Assembly (NCBI GenBank): GCA_003427395.1
Contig: BFEA01000329.1
Coordinates: 1,255,443-1,319,085, forward strand
Direction: 5' to 3'
Origin: Chara braunii
Taxonomy: Eukaryota > Streptophyta > Charophyceae > Charales > Characeae
DNA length: 63,643 nucleotides
The stretch's first letter is position 1. Every line of letters starts with the position of its first letter. The position numbers and the translations under genes are program-made. Below, one piece after another: positions 20,638 to 31,055 of this stretch. The notes under the pieces are model-generated. The model saw nothing but the letters and a program-made list of their open reading frames with translations, was not told the origin of the DNA and ran no database searches.

Positions 20638-20767
20638 NNNNNNNNNNNNNNNNNNNNNNNNNNNNNNNNNNNNNNNNNNNNNNNNNNNNNNNNNNNNNNN
20701 NNNNNNNNNNNNNNNNNNNNNNNNNNNNNNNNNNNNNNNNNNNNNNNNNNNNNNNNNNNNNNNNNNN
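20638..20767. other. Assembly gap (130 N)
   Basis: Unknown bases between ribozyme-repeat copies of opposite orientation. A palindrome is a plausible cause of the gap. Confidence 1.
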
Positions 20768-20776
20768 GGGATTCTG

Positions 20777-20834
20777 CAGACTGTTGAGGGTTCAGCCTCC
20801 TGATGAGTCGGTGAAACTCCGGCGAAACAGTTTG
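20777..20834 (+). ncRNA. Hammerhead ribozyme, type III, complete
   Basis: 58 nt: stem III CAGACTG/CAGTTTG (7 bp with one G-U), cleavage triplet GTT with the scissile bond after 20785, stem I GAGG/CCTC with loop GTTCAG, invariant CTGATGA at 20800-20806, stem II GTCGG/CCGGC (one U-G) with loop TGAAACT, invariant GAAA at 20824-20827. All conserved core bases are present. Short stem III with a 5'-3' opening at that stem is the layout of plant retrozyme and Penelope-like hammerheads. GUU is less common than GUC or GUA but is an allowed NUH. Activity not shown. Confidence 0.88.
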
Positions 20835-20935
20835 TCACAGCCCCTCGTTTGTTGTCCTCTTCTCCCTCTCTGCCTACGGTTTACCGGGCAGTTCTATTTG
20901 ACGATATATAGTCAAACAGGGCTGCCCGGTAAATA
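20835..20935 (+). repeat. Ribozyme-bearing repeat, right arm
   Basis: TCACAGCCCCTCGTTTGTTG, CCTCTTCTCCCTCTCTGCC and TACGGTTTACCGGGCAG follow the ribozyme directly and are inverted relative to 20080-20133. A TTTGACGATATATAG tail is shared with 30219-30234. Confidence 0.85.
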
Positions 20936-21124
20936 TATATTGTCACATCACTACAAACTAAAAGAGCGCACTTTGCGGAACAAAGAATAAAAGCAAAAAA
21001 CGGGCACAGTGATAACATGCAAAAATAAAAACAAAAAGAAAAAACAAGGGCAGATTGAAACCATTAACTTTCTCATTCTTCTTTGAACTCCACCTCCATA
21101 TATATTTGGCCCGGCCGGGCAAGT

Positions 21125-21365
21125 GGTCCCGGCCACTCTGGTAGACTAGGTTGATAACCTTTTTTTGTTTTTCCCAAAGGGTAACGACCTTGAGATATCA
21201 TCATTTCAACTGACTGCCAATAGAAAATGACCGAGCGACAGAAATGTAAATGTGGTTGATAACCTTTCTTTTTCCCCCCCAAAGGGTAATGAGTACTAAC
21301 GACCTTGAGATATCATCAGTTGAAGTACTAACGACCTTGAGATATCATCATTTGAACTGACTGGC
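21125..21365 (+). repeat. Tandem repeat with GACCTTGAGATATCATCA
   Basis: GACCTTGAGATATCATCA occurs three times (about 21188, 21302 and 21333). GAGCGACAGAAATGTAAATG near 21232 also occurs near 19844. No coding. Confidence 0.75.
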
Positions 21366-21524
21366 CCTACGTAATTCAGAATTGCAGTATTTTACTCGTC
21401 TGCTTCCAATGGAGTTGGAACTCAGGTCTGTGTTTCACTATTTCAGGGGTGTACCAACTGAGGGGGAGAGCAGGTTAACAGAGACCCTATTTTTCAGACC
21501 CCTTGGCATGCCATTTTTGGACCC

Positions 21525-22600
21525 CTTACCCAGGGCCTGAAACTGGGGGTCCCCGTTAACCACTTGTAGGTCAATCACGTTGCAAATTGAGCAAAGTTGG
21601 GGTCCTGTCTGACCATGTGGAGAAAGTGCAGAGAGAACAGTGGAAATGGAACAAGACATACCAAGGGCGACGTCGACGGAGTGAAGAAGTAGGGGATGTA
21701 GTGGTCAAGCCATGGGATTTCAAGTACAGTCTCGTAGATGATACGCATGACATTGAATGAGAGCATACTGGAGAGAGGTCGGGACAGTCATCCTGATCCT
21801 AGAGATTGTGCAATAGATCATCATGGCTGTGTTCTCATCTCCTAATCGGACTGCCATGGAAGAAATCAACGTCATGAACGCAAGCCGTCCATGGATACGA
21901 GGTTCACATAATTCCTACATTCAGCAAGCCCCAGAACTTAATGATGAATGCGACCTGAAGAAACTCAGATGAAACTACCATCTTCACCCGAATAGAACGC
22001 CTGGTTGTTATAGCTGTATCTTGACTGAGAATTGCACCAAATACGGGTATTGCAAGGAAGATGAGCAATAGCGAACTTCAGCAATCAAACAGCATCATAT
22101 ACACAAGACCAGATAGTCGTGAACTCGAACCAACAGCCGAATTGCATCACGAGTTTCACCAAATAAAAAGACACCAAGAGCTCATAATTGACAATGCTGG
22201 TAAAGTCTCATCATCATCATCAATGAAGAACCAATGTTGATATCCTATCTAGCACTCGGCCCCCAGACTACAGATGGCAGATCCTATCTAGCCTAGACTA
22301 CAATGCCGAATGATGACGTCAACAGCTTTCCCGAAGTACGAGCATACAGCGACCAATGTTGCACGCTTCCAGCACCAGGTATGTCTCTCGCCTCACTCAC
22401 AACCTCGTTCCCCAACACACAGATGCCACTTGCACCCAAGGACCACCCTGCGAAACACACCTAGCTTACAGCAGCGCAGCTCGGCTATGGCTGCCTGCTC
22501 TTTCCTGCTCGCCCGTGAGCGCCACAAATGGTTAACGGGGACCTCCATTTTCAGCTCCTGACTAATGGGTCCAAAACTGAAATTAGGGTTTGGGGGTCAA
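21525..22600. repeat. Inverted pair about 1 kb apart
   Basis: GGTCCCCGTTAACCA near 21549 and TGGTTAACGGGGACC near 22528 are exact reverse complements; homology extends for roughly 60-80 bp (CAGTTTCAG, GGGTCCAAAA). They could be termini of one element or two opposite MITE copies. Confidence 0.55.
21980..22035 (+). repeat. Left half of TTCACCCGAATAGAA MITE
   Basis: TTCACCCGAATAGAACGCC and TAGCTGTAT match the left half of the element at 49918-50016. The right half is absent here. Confidence 0.65.
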
Positions 22601-22665
22601 ATTTTTGTTTTTTTGTTTTTTTTGTTTTTTTGTTTTTTTTGTTTTTTTGCCTGTTTTTGTTTTGG
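22601..22665 (+). repeat. (T6-8 G)n low-complexity run
   Basis: Poly-T interrupted by single G, with no coding meaning. Confidence 0.95.
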
Positions 22666-22739
22666 TTTAAGGTTTCTGTCTGCCAAATTTGGTATTATTT
22701 GGGTTATTAGAATTTGTGCTGTTGGGAGGCCTGAAAATC

Positions 22740-22815
22740 CTGAATAGCTGCATTTGGCCCAACTTTCAGTCCAGATGCCGCGATAATGACGGGGCGTTCT
22801 TATTCGGGTGAAGAC
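22740..22815 (+). repeat. Right half of TTCACCCGAATAGAA MITE
   Basis: CAACTTTCAGTCCAGATGC and TTATTCGGGTGAAGACGGT match the right half of the 49918-50016 element. With the left half at 21980 it could be one copy split by about 0.7 kb. Confidence 0.65.
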
Positions 22816-23199
22816 GGTAGGATGAGACATCCATGGAAGAGGAGATCATGTTCTTGTGCTGGTGTATTTCTTCGCTAGTTTGACTAACTGGCTAAGTCAG
22901 GCAGGGTCATCCGGAAGACCGAAATATGTGATAACATCAGGGTCGGGCTCGAGGATGGTGGAGCAGGAGGCAGTCGATGTGTCGACCTACACGGAAGGGT
23001 TCGCCATCAGCCCAACAGACGGCAGACAAGTAGTCAATGCTAAGGGACCCAATAACAACAGTACACTCGACACCAAAGGTGTATCCAGGAGACTTTTAGG
23101 TCAAAGTCGGCGAGCCAAGGGACTCGCTGATGGCAGTATACATTGGTAAAGTGGAGGCTGAAACGGTATTCACCTGTTCGCAGTAGCCGATGCAGATCC

Positions 23200-24000
23200 C
23201 AGGGCTCGATCCCTAGTCCTCACCTTACCTGTGTACAGTATCTGTGTCGACCCTGAGAGTTGAACCCGTGACCTGTGTATTTGTAACAGTTGGTAGACTG
23301 TCGTAGGNTCCGTAGGTAGTANGGGTTCGATCTGTAGACCTGTCGGGTAGGAGTCTTAGCAAGGTCTNGAAGTCNTAGNTGTAGCTCCTCCGAAAGGTCA
23401 AGGTCGTAGCTGCTACAGTCCTGAAGGGTCAAGGTCGTAGCTGCTACAGTATCGAAAGGCCAAGTCCACGGCCTTCCGGAAGGTCCTAGTAGTGGCCTTT
23501 TGAAGCTGCTCACGTTTAGGCTGAGGCAAGTGGGCAAGTGGGGGAGTCCACCCGTGCTGAGTCAGCAGTCCCAGTCCCAGTCAGTCCTAGTTCAGTCAAG
23601 CAAGTACCGCATGGGACTGTGTGCACCACGGGCATGGGAAAGGGGCAGACCAACGAGATACAGAAGTATAAATCAAGAGGCAGCGCCCAGCTATTCATTC
23701 ATTCCTGCGTAAGCCATGCGGAAGCGCTGCCACAGCGACTTGTGCGAGGTGGTCTGCAGTGAGCCCGAAGACAAAGTGGGCGAGAGAAGGAGCTTAGCCA
23801 TAGCGATAGGGTAGCGGCGCCCATAGCCGCCATAGCTGATAGGAGAGTGTAGCGTGTATGTGTGTGTGTGTGTGTACCGTGTGATGCGTGTGGGATATCC
23901 AGGGTGATCCTGTGTGTGTGTGAACAGAGAGTTGTACAGGCGCCGTGCCGCCATATCCATTTGAAGTGAACTTGTATCTGAACTGCGTTCTTGGTTACTA
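23200..24000 (+). repeat. Solo Ty3 LTR (approximate limits)
   Basis: Ordered similarity to element A's LTR: GTCAGCAGTCCCA, TATAAA at 23667-23672, GAGGCAGCGCC, ATTCATTCATTC, GCCATGCGGAAGCG and GAGCCCGA.GACAAAGTGG. No gag or pol adjoins it. Five ambiguous bases lie at 23308, 23322, 23368, 23375 and 23379. Confidence 0.7.
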
Positions 24001-24264
24001 TATCTCTGAGTTCTGAGTGGGCGCTTGTCACCAGTTTGCTGCGCAACCTGTTTACATGCATACAAAGTGTGAAAGATAGCGAGTCTGATTGCAAGGCAAG
24101 GGCAGCTGAATAAATTGTTTGGATGTAGTTGCAAGCCGCGGCCAGCCCCACCTTGGGCTATGGGAGAACCACCCACCCCGTGTTTGGGAGAAATGGTTTG
24201 TTCGTGCCCAAGCTTGTCAACAGCTGCAGAATCCACTCTGTGTGCAGACACACTCCCTCGACAT

Positions 24265-24416
24265 TGGCTAGCTTGGTCAATCGGCCAGGTTGAGATGGTG
24301 GGCTAGACTGCTGTGGTTGATTTTGTTTTCCTCACGACAGTGGCTAGCTTGGTCAATCGGCCAGGTTGAGATGGTGGGCTAGACTGTTGTGGTTGATTTT
24401 GTTTTCCTCAAATATA
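24265..24416 (+). repeat. 76-bp tandem duplication
   Basis: TGGCTAGCTTGGTCAATCGG starts at 24265 and 24341; units are nearly identical through TTGTTTTCCTCA. Confidence 0.9.
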
Positions 24417-25560
24417 AGTTCGGGAACCATTGTCTTGCGTGTAACACCGTCCTCGAGCGCTGTACCATCATTGGAGTGAGTGGACAGAGAAGACAGAGTC
24501 TTCCGGAACAATTTTGATTGGGAATGCGACAATCGACTCCCTTGCGGTGCAAGTTACTAATCATCATGTCCAACAGTATGGGGTAAGGAGAGTAGATCCA
24601 TCAGTGGTTCGGACTTTATCGGGGTGACTGCAACCTCCAAGGTGCCCAGGGAACAGTCTAATGGATAAGCTGGTTCTAGGTATGTCCAGAATAAGTCTGC
24701 ACCCAGGTGCCGACCAAAAACATCTAACGGGCAAGAACATAAATGTGCTGATACTGTGGAAATTCAAGTGGTATGAAGCATGAGGTTCAGGGATCAAGCC
24801 CTGCTCACTGCTCAGGTTCGTGACGCTATCTGAAATAACAACGTAGAAGACATCATGCTGCAGCCTGGTGGAACTTACGACCATGTGGGGTTTCTGAAAT
24901 GGTAATATACAAGGATAGGACTTTGTAAACTTTCAAAAAACGAACTACAACAGTTGAAGACAACTAAAACACCACTATTCCCACGACGTTCTGTGGTGGG
25001 CTTGGTGTTTAACAGCTGAGATAGTCGGCTTCGCCCCCCTGGCTGGTCGTGGCAGGAGTCAGGAATCCTGCCATCCCTCGCCAGGGGTTCTAGAGAGAGA
25101 ACCATACATGTGGCTGCAATGAGACTTGAGGGACAACAGAAATGGCTTTGAGGTAGTGGGGAGCTTGCAGGCATGGGCTTGAGGAGAGCCATATGTATGG
25201 GAATGGGATCGAAGCTTGATGCTCTTCAAGAAAAGAGTTTGACGCTTGTGATTACAATAGACATTGTCCACTACTATTTTGGGATAATATTATGCTTACA
25301 CATAAGGATTCTCTCTCTCCCATTTCTCCTCTTTCTCGACTCACTGGCTCAGCTTCATCACTCTCACGCTCTTCCCGATTAACCACCACATATACCAATA
25401 ATACATTACAGCAATATCGCCATGCCACCCAGCCTACCTATACCTGTGAGGTGTTGGGTGGTCGTGTCAGAGGTTTTGCCTCCAGATGACACAAAATCTG
25501 GGCAAAGTGGAAAACCAGATTGCTGAGCCGAAAGGTCTCTACCAAATCCCAGTGACTTAC
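24417..25560. other. No gene recognised (carrier intron)
   Basis: Intron of the minus-strand carrier gene. No domain or clear repeat recognised. Confidence 0.4.
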
Positions 25561-25662
25561 CAGAAGAGTTGCACCCATACCCTTGTACAATCCGCGCATG
25601 CCCTCTTCCCTTACTATCGTCTTCAAGGTGTGGGAAATGCCCCTGTAGTACATGACTTTTGT
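25561..25662 (-). CDS. Mitochondrial carrier gene, exon (matrix loop of repeat 2)
   Basis: 34 codons: TKVMYYRGISHTLKTIVREE then GMRGLYKGMGATLL. This is the carrier-family matrix helix with the E-G-x-x-G-L-Y-K-G motif. The acceptor is TGTTGTTGTGCAG before ACA and the donor is CTTCTG/GTAAGT, phase 0 on both sides. It joins AAQ of the upstream exon to QVGPS of the downstream exon without disturbing the family pattern. No stop or frameshift. Confidence 0.9.
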
Positions 25663-26261
25663 CTGCACAACAACAAAAAGCCAGGACAATGTTGAAAGTG
25701 AGAGAGTGAAAGATCTCAGTACAACTTCTACACCCTGTCACCTCTAGCTACATAGACCCCACTCATTTGTAGACTCCTTTCACTGACAATATCATTCTAA
25801 AAAAAAGCACCAATTCTCTCTGCCACCTGCCACTGGACTATTCCAAACCTTGACACACCGGAATGAAGCAGATACATCAAGCCAGCCTGACAGTTTGAGG
25901 GAGAAAAACAATAACCTTGCGCATCATGGGAGATGGTGAATGGAACTTTTGACTTTCGAAGACTTCGATACAACTCGCATGCAACTGGATCTCAAATAAA
26001 CCATGACTTCATTCCTCATGCCTTTTCACCTCCTTCATCAGTCTTATAAGTTTCAAGCATTTTTCACTCAAACAGGTCCTTATGGGCCTTCCCTCCATAC
26101 CCAACACGCCCTCCACCTCAGTTGCTCTGAAAACACGTTCATTATCCAATGAACTGAGAATGGACATTAACCAATGAACAGGCTTCTCTCTACAGACTTC
26201 GACTTTTAGACAGCCTTCAAAGTTCAAACCCATATCAAATCTCAGACTATTATACAAGTGA
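25663..26261. other. Carrier intron, no feature recognised
   Basis: Start of the 2.1-kb intron between exons 27764-27913 and 25561-25662. Nothing recognised before the minisatellite. Confidence 0.4.
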
Positions 26262-27030
26262 AAACCGTGCATCCATCCCCATGCATCCATCCCCGTCCAT
26301 CCATCCCCGTGCATCCATCCCGATGCATCCACCCTGTCCCATCCACCCTCACCCCTTACATCCACATCCCATCCCGTTCCCTCGTTGCCCCCACCTCCTC
26401 CCCTCCACCACCCATCCGCATCCCCATCCCCATCCTCATCCCCATGTCTATCCACTTCCCGTTCATCCCACCCCTATCTATCCCATCATATCATCGCAGT
26501 TCATCCCCACCCAACGCCCACCCGTCGCATCCAATCACTTCCGAGCCTTATTCCCATCCCCATCCCAGTCCCCTTCTTGTCTGTCCCATCCCATCCCATC
26601 CCATTCCATCTCTTCTCATCCCATTCCATGCAAGACCATCCCCTTGCCACCCCTCCTTGTCCCTTCCCTGTTCCCACCCATCTCGCCCCTGTCTCATCTC
26701 CGCTCCTTCCCTGTTGCATCCCATTCAATCTGGTCCCTGTCCCATTCCATCTATCCCCATCCAATTGGTACCAATCTGATCTACCCTCATGCATCCGTCC
26801 CTGTCCCATCCATCCCCATCCGATCGTCCACGTGCCACCTGTCCACATGCCATCTGTACCCATGCCATCTGTACCCATGCCATCCACCCCCGTGCCATTT
26901 GTCCCCATGCCATCCACCCCCGTGCCATCTGTCCCCATGCCATCCTCCCCCATGCCATCCACCCCCGTGCACCCATCCATGTCCCATCCGTTCCCATCCC
27001 TGTTCCCTGTGTCCCCACCTCATCCCCTCC
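26262..27030. repeat. CCATCC-type minisatellite
   Basis: About 770 bp of pyrimidine-rich units such as CCATCCCCGTGCATCCAT, grading into 30-bp units of the CCATGCCATCCACCCCCGTG type near 26840-26975. Several frames on both strands stay open for 130-260 codons because the unit is a multiple of three without stops. No real protein is implied. Lies inside the 2.1-kb carrier intron. Confidence 0.9.
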
Positions 27031-27237
27031 ACGTCCCCTTCTCATCTCCTTTCCGTCCCATACTGATCTCTCCCCAGCATTATCTCGCTGGGACGATATC
27101 AAACATGTCATTTGGCGATTTCATAAAAAACGAAGTTATGATCCACACATCCAGAGAGGTATGCGGACTGTTCATATATATCTGACAAGACACATGGAGG
27201 CAGCAGCTGAACGCGGGAATCTGTCAGAATGAATGAA

Positions 27238-27308
27238 TGAAAAAAAAACAACCGAACGAAAAAACAACCGAACGAAAAAACAACCGAACGAAAAAACAAC
27301 CGAACGAA
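27238..27308 (+). repeat. 16-bp tandem repeat
   Basis: About four units of AAAAAACAACCGAACG. Confidence 0.9.
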
Positions 27309-27763
27309 CCCCAGACCTGGGCCTAGGCCAAAGTGAAAATACCGGCCTAGGTCCAGGTACTGGAAAATCCAATGGTACCGGACCAGGATCAGGCCGACGG
27401 GCTGAAACTGGACAGGCCTAGCTGGCGGGCCTCAGGGGGACCACTACAACTCCTGTTTGAATTCCCTGTCTACTCCACTCCAGAGCTTCCACTTTTCAGA
27501 GAATGACGGGATAACGATGTTTCGCAGTGGTGCAATACAAGCAAGTTTTCAGCAAGGGTCATTTTGAAAAACAAAGATAAACACATCATTTTCCGCAAGC
27601 CTTGTTCCCGATCAAAATCCAGACATGTGGATAGTAATCTGCACACTTGCTCAGGTCTCTCCTGGATGGGTAGCCATGGCGAAATCACACTATTCTGTTA
27701 GGTTGCCAGCTGGGAAGCCAGATATCGCGCAGAAAAAATCACATTCTGACGCTGTGCACTGAC

Positions 27764-27913
27764 CTGCGCTGCCAGACGTGTTCTGACAAGATCCAATGGG
27801 TAGGTGACTGATGCCGCAGTGATTCCAGCAGCCCCTCCTGCCAACAGCCTCAAGCCCATCCCGACACCAAGAGTGTGGTCCCCACCTTCCTTCCCCAAGG
27901 ACTTCACCAAGAA
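27764..27913 (-). CDS. Mitochondrial carrier gene, exon (start of repeat 2)
   Basis: 50 codons beginning FLVKSLGKEGGDHTLGVGMG and containing LRLLAGGAAGITAASVTYPL followed by DLVRTRLAAQ. P-L-D-L-V-R is the carrier signature P-x-[DE]-x-x-[RK] at the kink of an odd-numbered helix, preceded by the G-G-x-A-G motif. Acceptor ACATGTGACAG, donor GCAGCGCAG/GTCAGT, phase 0 on both ends. The combination resembles the plant carriers of the At3g55640/At2g37890 group; the substrate cannot be assigned from these exons. Confidence 0.92.
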
Positions 27914-28466
27914 CTGTCACATGTCACACGACCAGCAATCATGCATGAGCACCATCACTCATTGTTAGAAAAGTGCACGTGGGAAGGAATCATCACACTA
28001 AGGCCATGTCACAAACCTCTGCCTAGTCCTGTCTATCATACTTGTCATGCACTTGTGCGGTGAGGTGTGCAGCGTGCCAAAAGGTGGTAAGGCACACAAA
28101 AAATCTTTAATCAATCAAGTTGAATCAGCAGAATTGAACAAGTGTTAAAAATTTCAAGGGTCAACGGCTTTTGAGTCACAAAAGAAGTTTTGAATAGCAT
28201 GGCAAAACCAACTCGCCCTCAGCAGTCCAGTGCCAGCCTGGGTTTCAACGGCCATCTCTCTATCTTTTTTTTCTTTTCTTTTTTTTTGAGAAACAATAGT
28301 TCAGCCAACTTTCTCTCTGCGGTATGAATCTGTTCGCGTTGTTGCTCTCAGTTCAGTACAACTGAATATAACGCAAAAAAAAAAAACGTTCGAATCCAGC
28401 ATTTCTACGGTTTTCTACCTACCACATTCGTCCCTGAATGCCCATCCCCTCCCAAAGCCCCTGATG

Positions 28467-28469
<3 letters not shown>
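27914..28469. other. Carrier intron, no gene recognised
   Basis: Start of the 21-kb intron (gene sense runs right to left). Only short homopolymer runs seen. Confidence 0.4.

Positions 28470-28523
<54 letters not shown>
28470..28523 (+). repeat. (CT)n microsatellite
   Basis: About 27 CT units, followed closely by a short GT run. Confidence 0.95.
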
Positions 28524-28526
<3 letters not shown>

Positions 28527-30158
28527 CGCACGCGTGTGCTCAATGTGTGTGTGTGTGACTCTCGCAGCTTTGCAGCAGGCGCCTGTAAGACAGGTATGCA
28601 ATTTACACCATGCCGATGAGCCCCGGGGCTTGTGCCCTGCTACTGATGGCGGTATGCACAAGGGCAACTGAGAAAGATGAACAGACGGCAACTGGGGCAC
28701 GGGGAGCAAAAAAATCAAGAGATGATGCAATGGGTATTCCGCAAATGTGGACCTTCATCCCAGCCAAAAGTTGCTTGAACCCTTGACCAAAGTTTTTACA
28801 TCAGATAATACAGATATGCTACTTCCAGAATTTTTTGAAATCTTTGTGGGATTTTTCTGGCCCACGCACACCCACAGAATGCTGCAGCTGTGCCCGACAC
28901 ATGCACATGGCACACCTTGCGTGCACCGTGCACCAAAAGAATGCTGTCGGTTTACCAGAATCCGGTGCCATTCTTTCTCTCGATTAAAAAACAAGACGTC
29001 AGGCTCGTCAGACGTCAGCCACTCAATTTTGAGCGTAGATTAGTCACATGGAGATAAATTAGTGTCTTTTAGTCTTTGCAATTTCAAACTAAGAAATCTG
29101 AGATTCTGCAGAGTAAGACTGAGGATCCTGGGAACTGATGTTTGTCTGCATTCTCTTCGAGATTTCTGTGTTGGGTTTTGTGTGTGGTTGAAGCAATCTC
29201 GAGTCCTCGAAACTTTGTGATGATCATGCGTCTCAGAAAAATGGAAGCTTCGGAAGTGCAGAATTGAACTTCAGGGATAGGACAACAGAAACGTGGGCCG
29301 CGCAAACTTAAAGTGGGACGCTACAGTGACACAACGGTAAAACTTTGGGGTCCACTCAGCTCCACTGGGATTTTCTATCTTTAGGGTCCACTCAGCTACA
29401 CTCGGGATTTTTCAGCAAGTCTGCAGGACTGTAGACCTGGTAGCTGAGAGGCTCAGTGGACCGGGTACCGGACTGTGGGTGGGACAGATCAGAGGGACCG
29501 TATGTCTGGTGATACAGAGGATCGCAGACAGAGCTGCAAACTGTCATAAAAAAAACAATTCCCACTGAAAGGCAGCCGTGAAAGGTCTAGTGGAGTTGGG
29601 TAGCAGCTACCCCCGACCCAGAACAATACAAGAACTGAGTAGTGGAAATTGGAATCCAGTGACTTGCTGCCTGATCGTCAAGCACGCTGCCCAACGACTA
29701 TGGGAGCTGGCCACTGGAGTAAGAAGCCAGTAGAGGAGGAAGGAATTCCACCTGGCTGTGGTGGAGTCCTCCCTCGCTATGGCACTTGTCTTCTTCATCA
29801 TGCTCCTCCTTGGTGTTTGCCCAGGTTCAGGCACCTGCAAGACAATACACTGTGTCAGCAGACTTCAGAGTTGCAGCGAAGGTGAGCAAGACATGAATTT
29901 GGGCTTCCTCCTCACCGTGCAGCCCAGTGGAATCCAGTTCTCTACTTTTTTTTTATTGGCACGGCTCATTTTGGCCTGAGGGTGCATGGTGAGCACTCCT
30001 ATGCCTGGTGGGACTTGCAACCCGCTTGCCGGGGGCATTAGATGTTGTGTGGGATTGAACACCTTGGATGAGTTTATCCTGGAAGATGTGATGAAGGGAG
30101 GGGGATGCTAGGATGATTCTTCCAAATTGATTCTTTCAGTCTGAATATATATGTTCAG
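28524..30158. other. No gene recognised; short duplicated GGTCCACTCAGC block
   Basis: GGTCCACTCAGCT.CACT.GGGATTTT occurs twice (about 29350 and 29387), and GCTCAGTGGACC near 29450 is an imperfect inverted copy. An open frame at 29758-29979 begins with a hydrophobic stretch but has no recognised family and lacks supporting context. Confidence 0.4.
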
Positions 30159-30234
30159 CACAGCCCCTCGTTTGTTGTCCTCTTCTCCCTCTCTGCCTAC
30201 GATTTACCAGGCAACTCTGTTTGACGATATATGT
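30159..30234 (+). repeat. Ribozyme-bearing repeat without the ribozyme
   Basis: CACAGCCCCTCGTTTGTTGT, CCTCTTCTCCCTCTCTGCC, TACGATTTACCAGGCA and TTTGACGATATATG match 20836-20910. The loop-I sequence GTTCAG is joined directly to CACAGCCCC, so the hammerhead core is missing precisely between them. Confidence 0.8.
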
Positions 30235-30549
30235 TTGGCAATGAAGAATTTTTAAATTTGACACAGGTGGAGGAGAAGACGTTAAGTGCTAGGAGACTTG
30301 CTCGTGCTCATCGTTAACTCTCAATCTATTTTCTCACTTCTCCTAACTTCATCCTTTATGACTGTGTTGCGTCGCAATGCATTTATTTTTCTGGGACACA
30401 TTCTCGAGTGTTTGTCACTGAAACTGAGGATCATACCTATTTGGTACCGGATCTTGACCTGTCCACCGGCAAGAACTTAGGCACCACCATATTTTTGTGA
30501 CCGCGCAAGATCGAGTTCAATCTCAGAGTGAATCGAGTTGAAGGTGGGA

Positions 30550-31055
30550 GCACGGTGGAGAGGGAGAGTGGAAAAAAGGTCGACGACTCAACATCAAGTG
30601 TTAGAGGTCATGTTTGTGAAAGCATAATGCGAAGGCGCATGTTGGGTGTGGTGAGACAGTGGGTGAATGATTGGACGACTTGAAGTAACTCCAAGAATGT
30701 TAAGGTGATGAACGTCATCAGTGCGAGACCATCAAGGAGGGGGGCAACACAATGCAATGCCTTCAACTATGGCCGCAGCAGGGAGTTGAAGATCTACCAT
30801 CGCAGCCCGGTGGAGTGGGAGAGTGGAAAAAGGGTGAACACTGAGTGTTAGACGTCATGTTTGTGACAGCATGATGTCAAGGCACACGATGGGTGTGGCA
30901 AGACAACGGGGGCATGATTGGCCCACTGGAACTAACTTCAAGAATGTTTAGGGGTGTGAAGAGCATTATCACTTGGGCACAATCAAGGGGGGTGATGAAA
31001 TGCCCGTCTTCAACTATGGCCGGACCGGGAAGCTGAAGATCTACCATGCTATCGG
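30550..31055 (+). repeat. About 256-bp tandem duplication
   Basis: Two diverged units starting at GGTGGAG.GGGAGAGTGG (about 30554 and 30810), each with GTTAGA.GTCATGTTTGTGA, CAAGAATGTT, CTTCAACTATGGCCG and GAAGATCTACCAT. No coding family. Confidence 0.85.

Noticed and set aside
26281-27185. Open frames of 261 and 266 codons, Pro/His/Ser-rich
   Set aside because: They lie in the CCATCC minisatellite, where several frames on both strands are open at once. There is no domain and no codon-level evidence.
29758-29979. Small secreted protein with an N-terminal hydrophobic stretch
   Set aside because: No family, no gene structure around it, and overlapping equally long frames; not supported.
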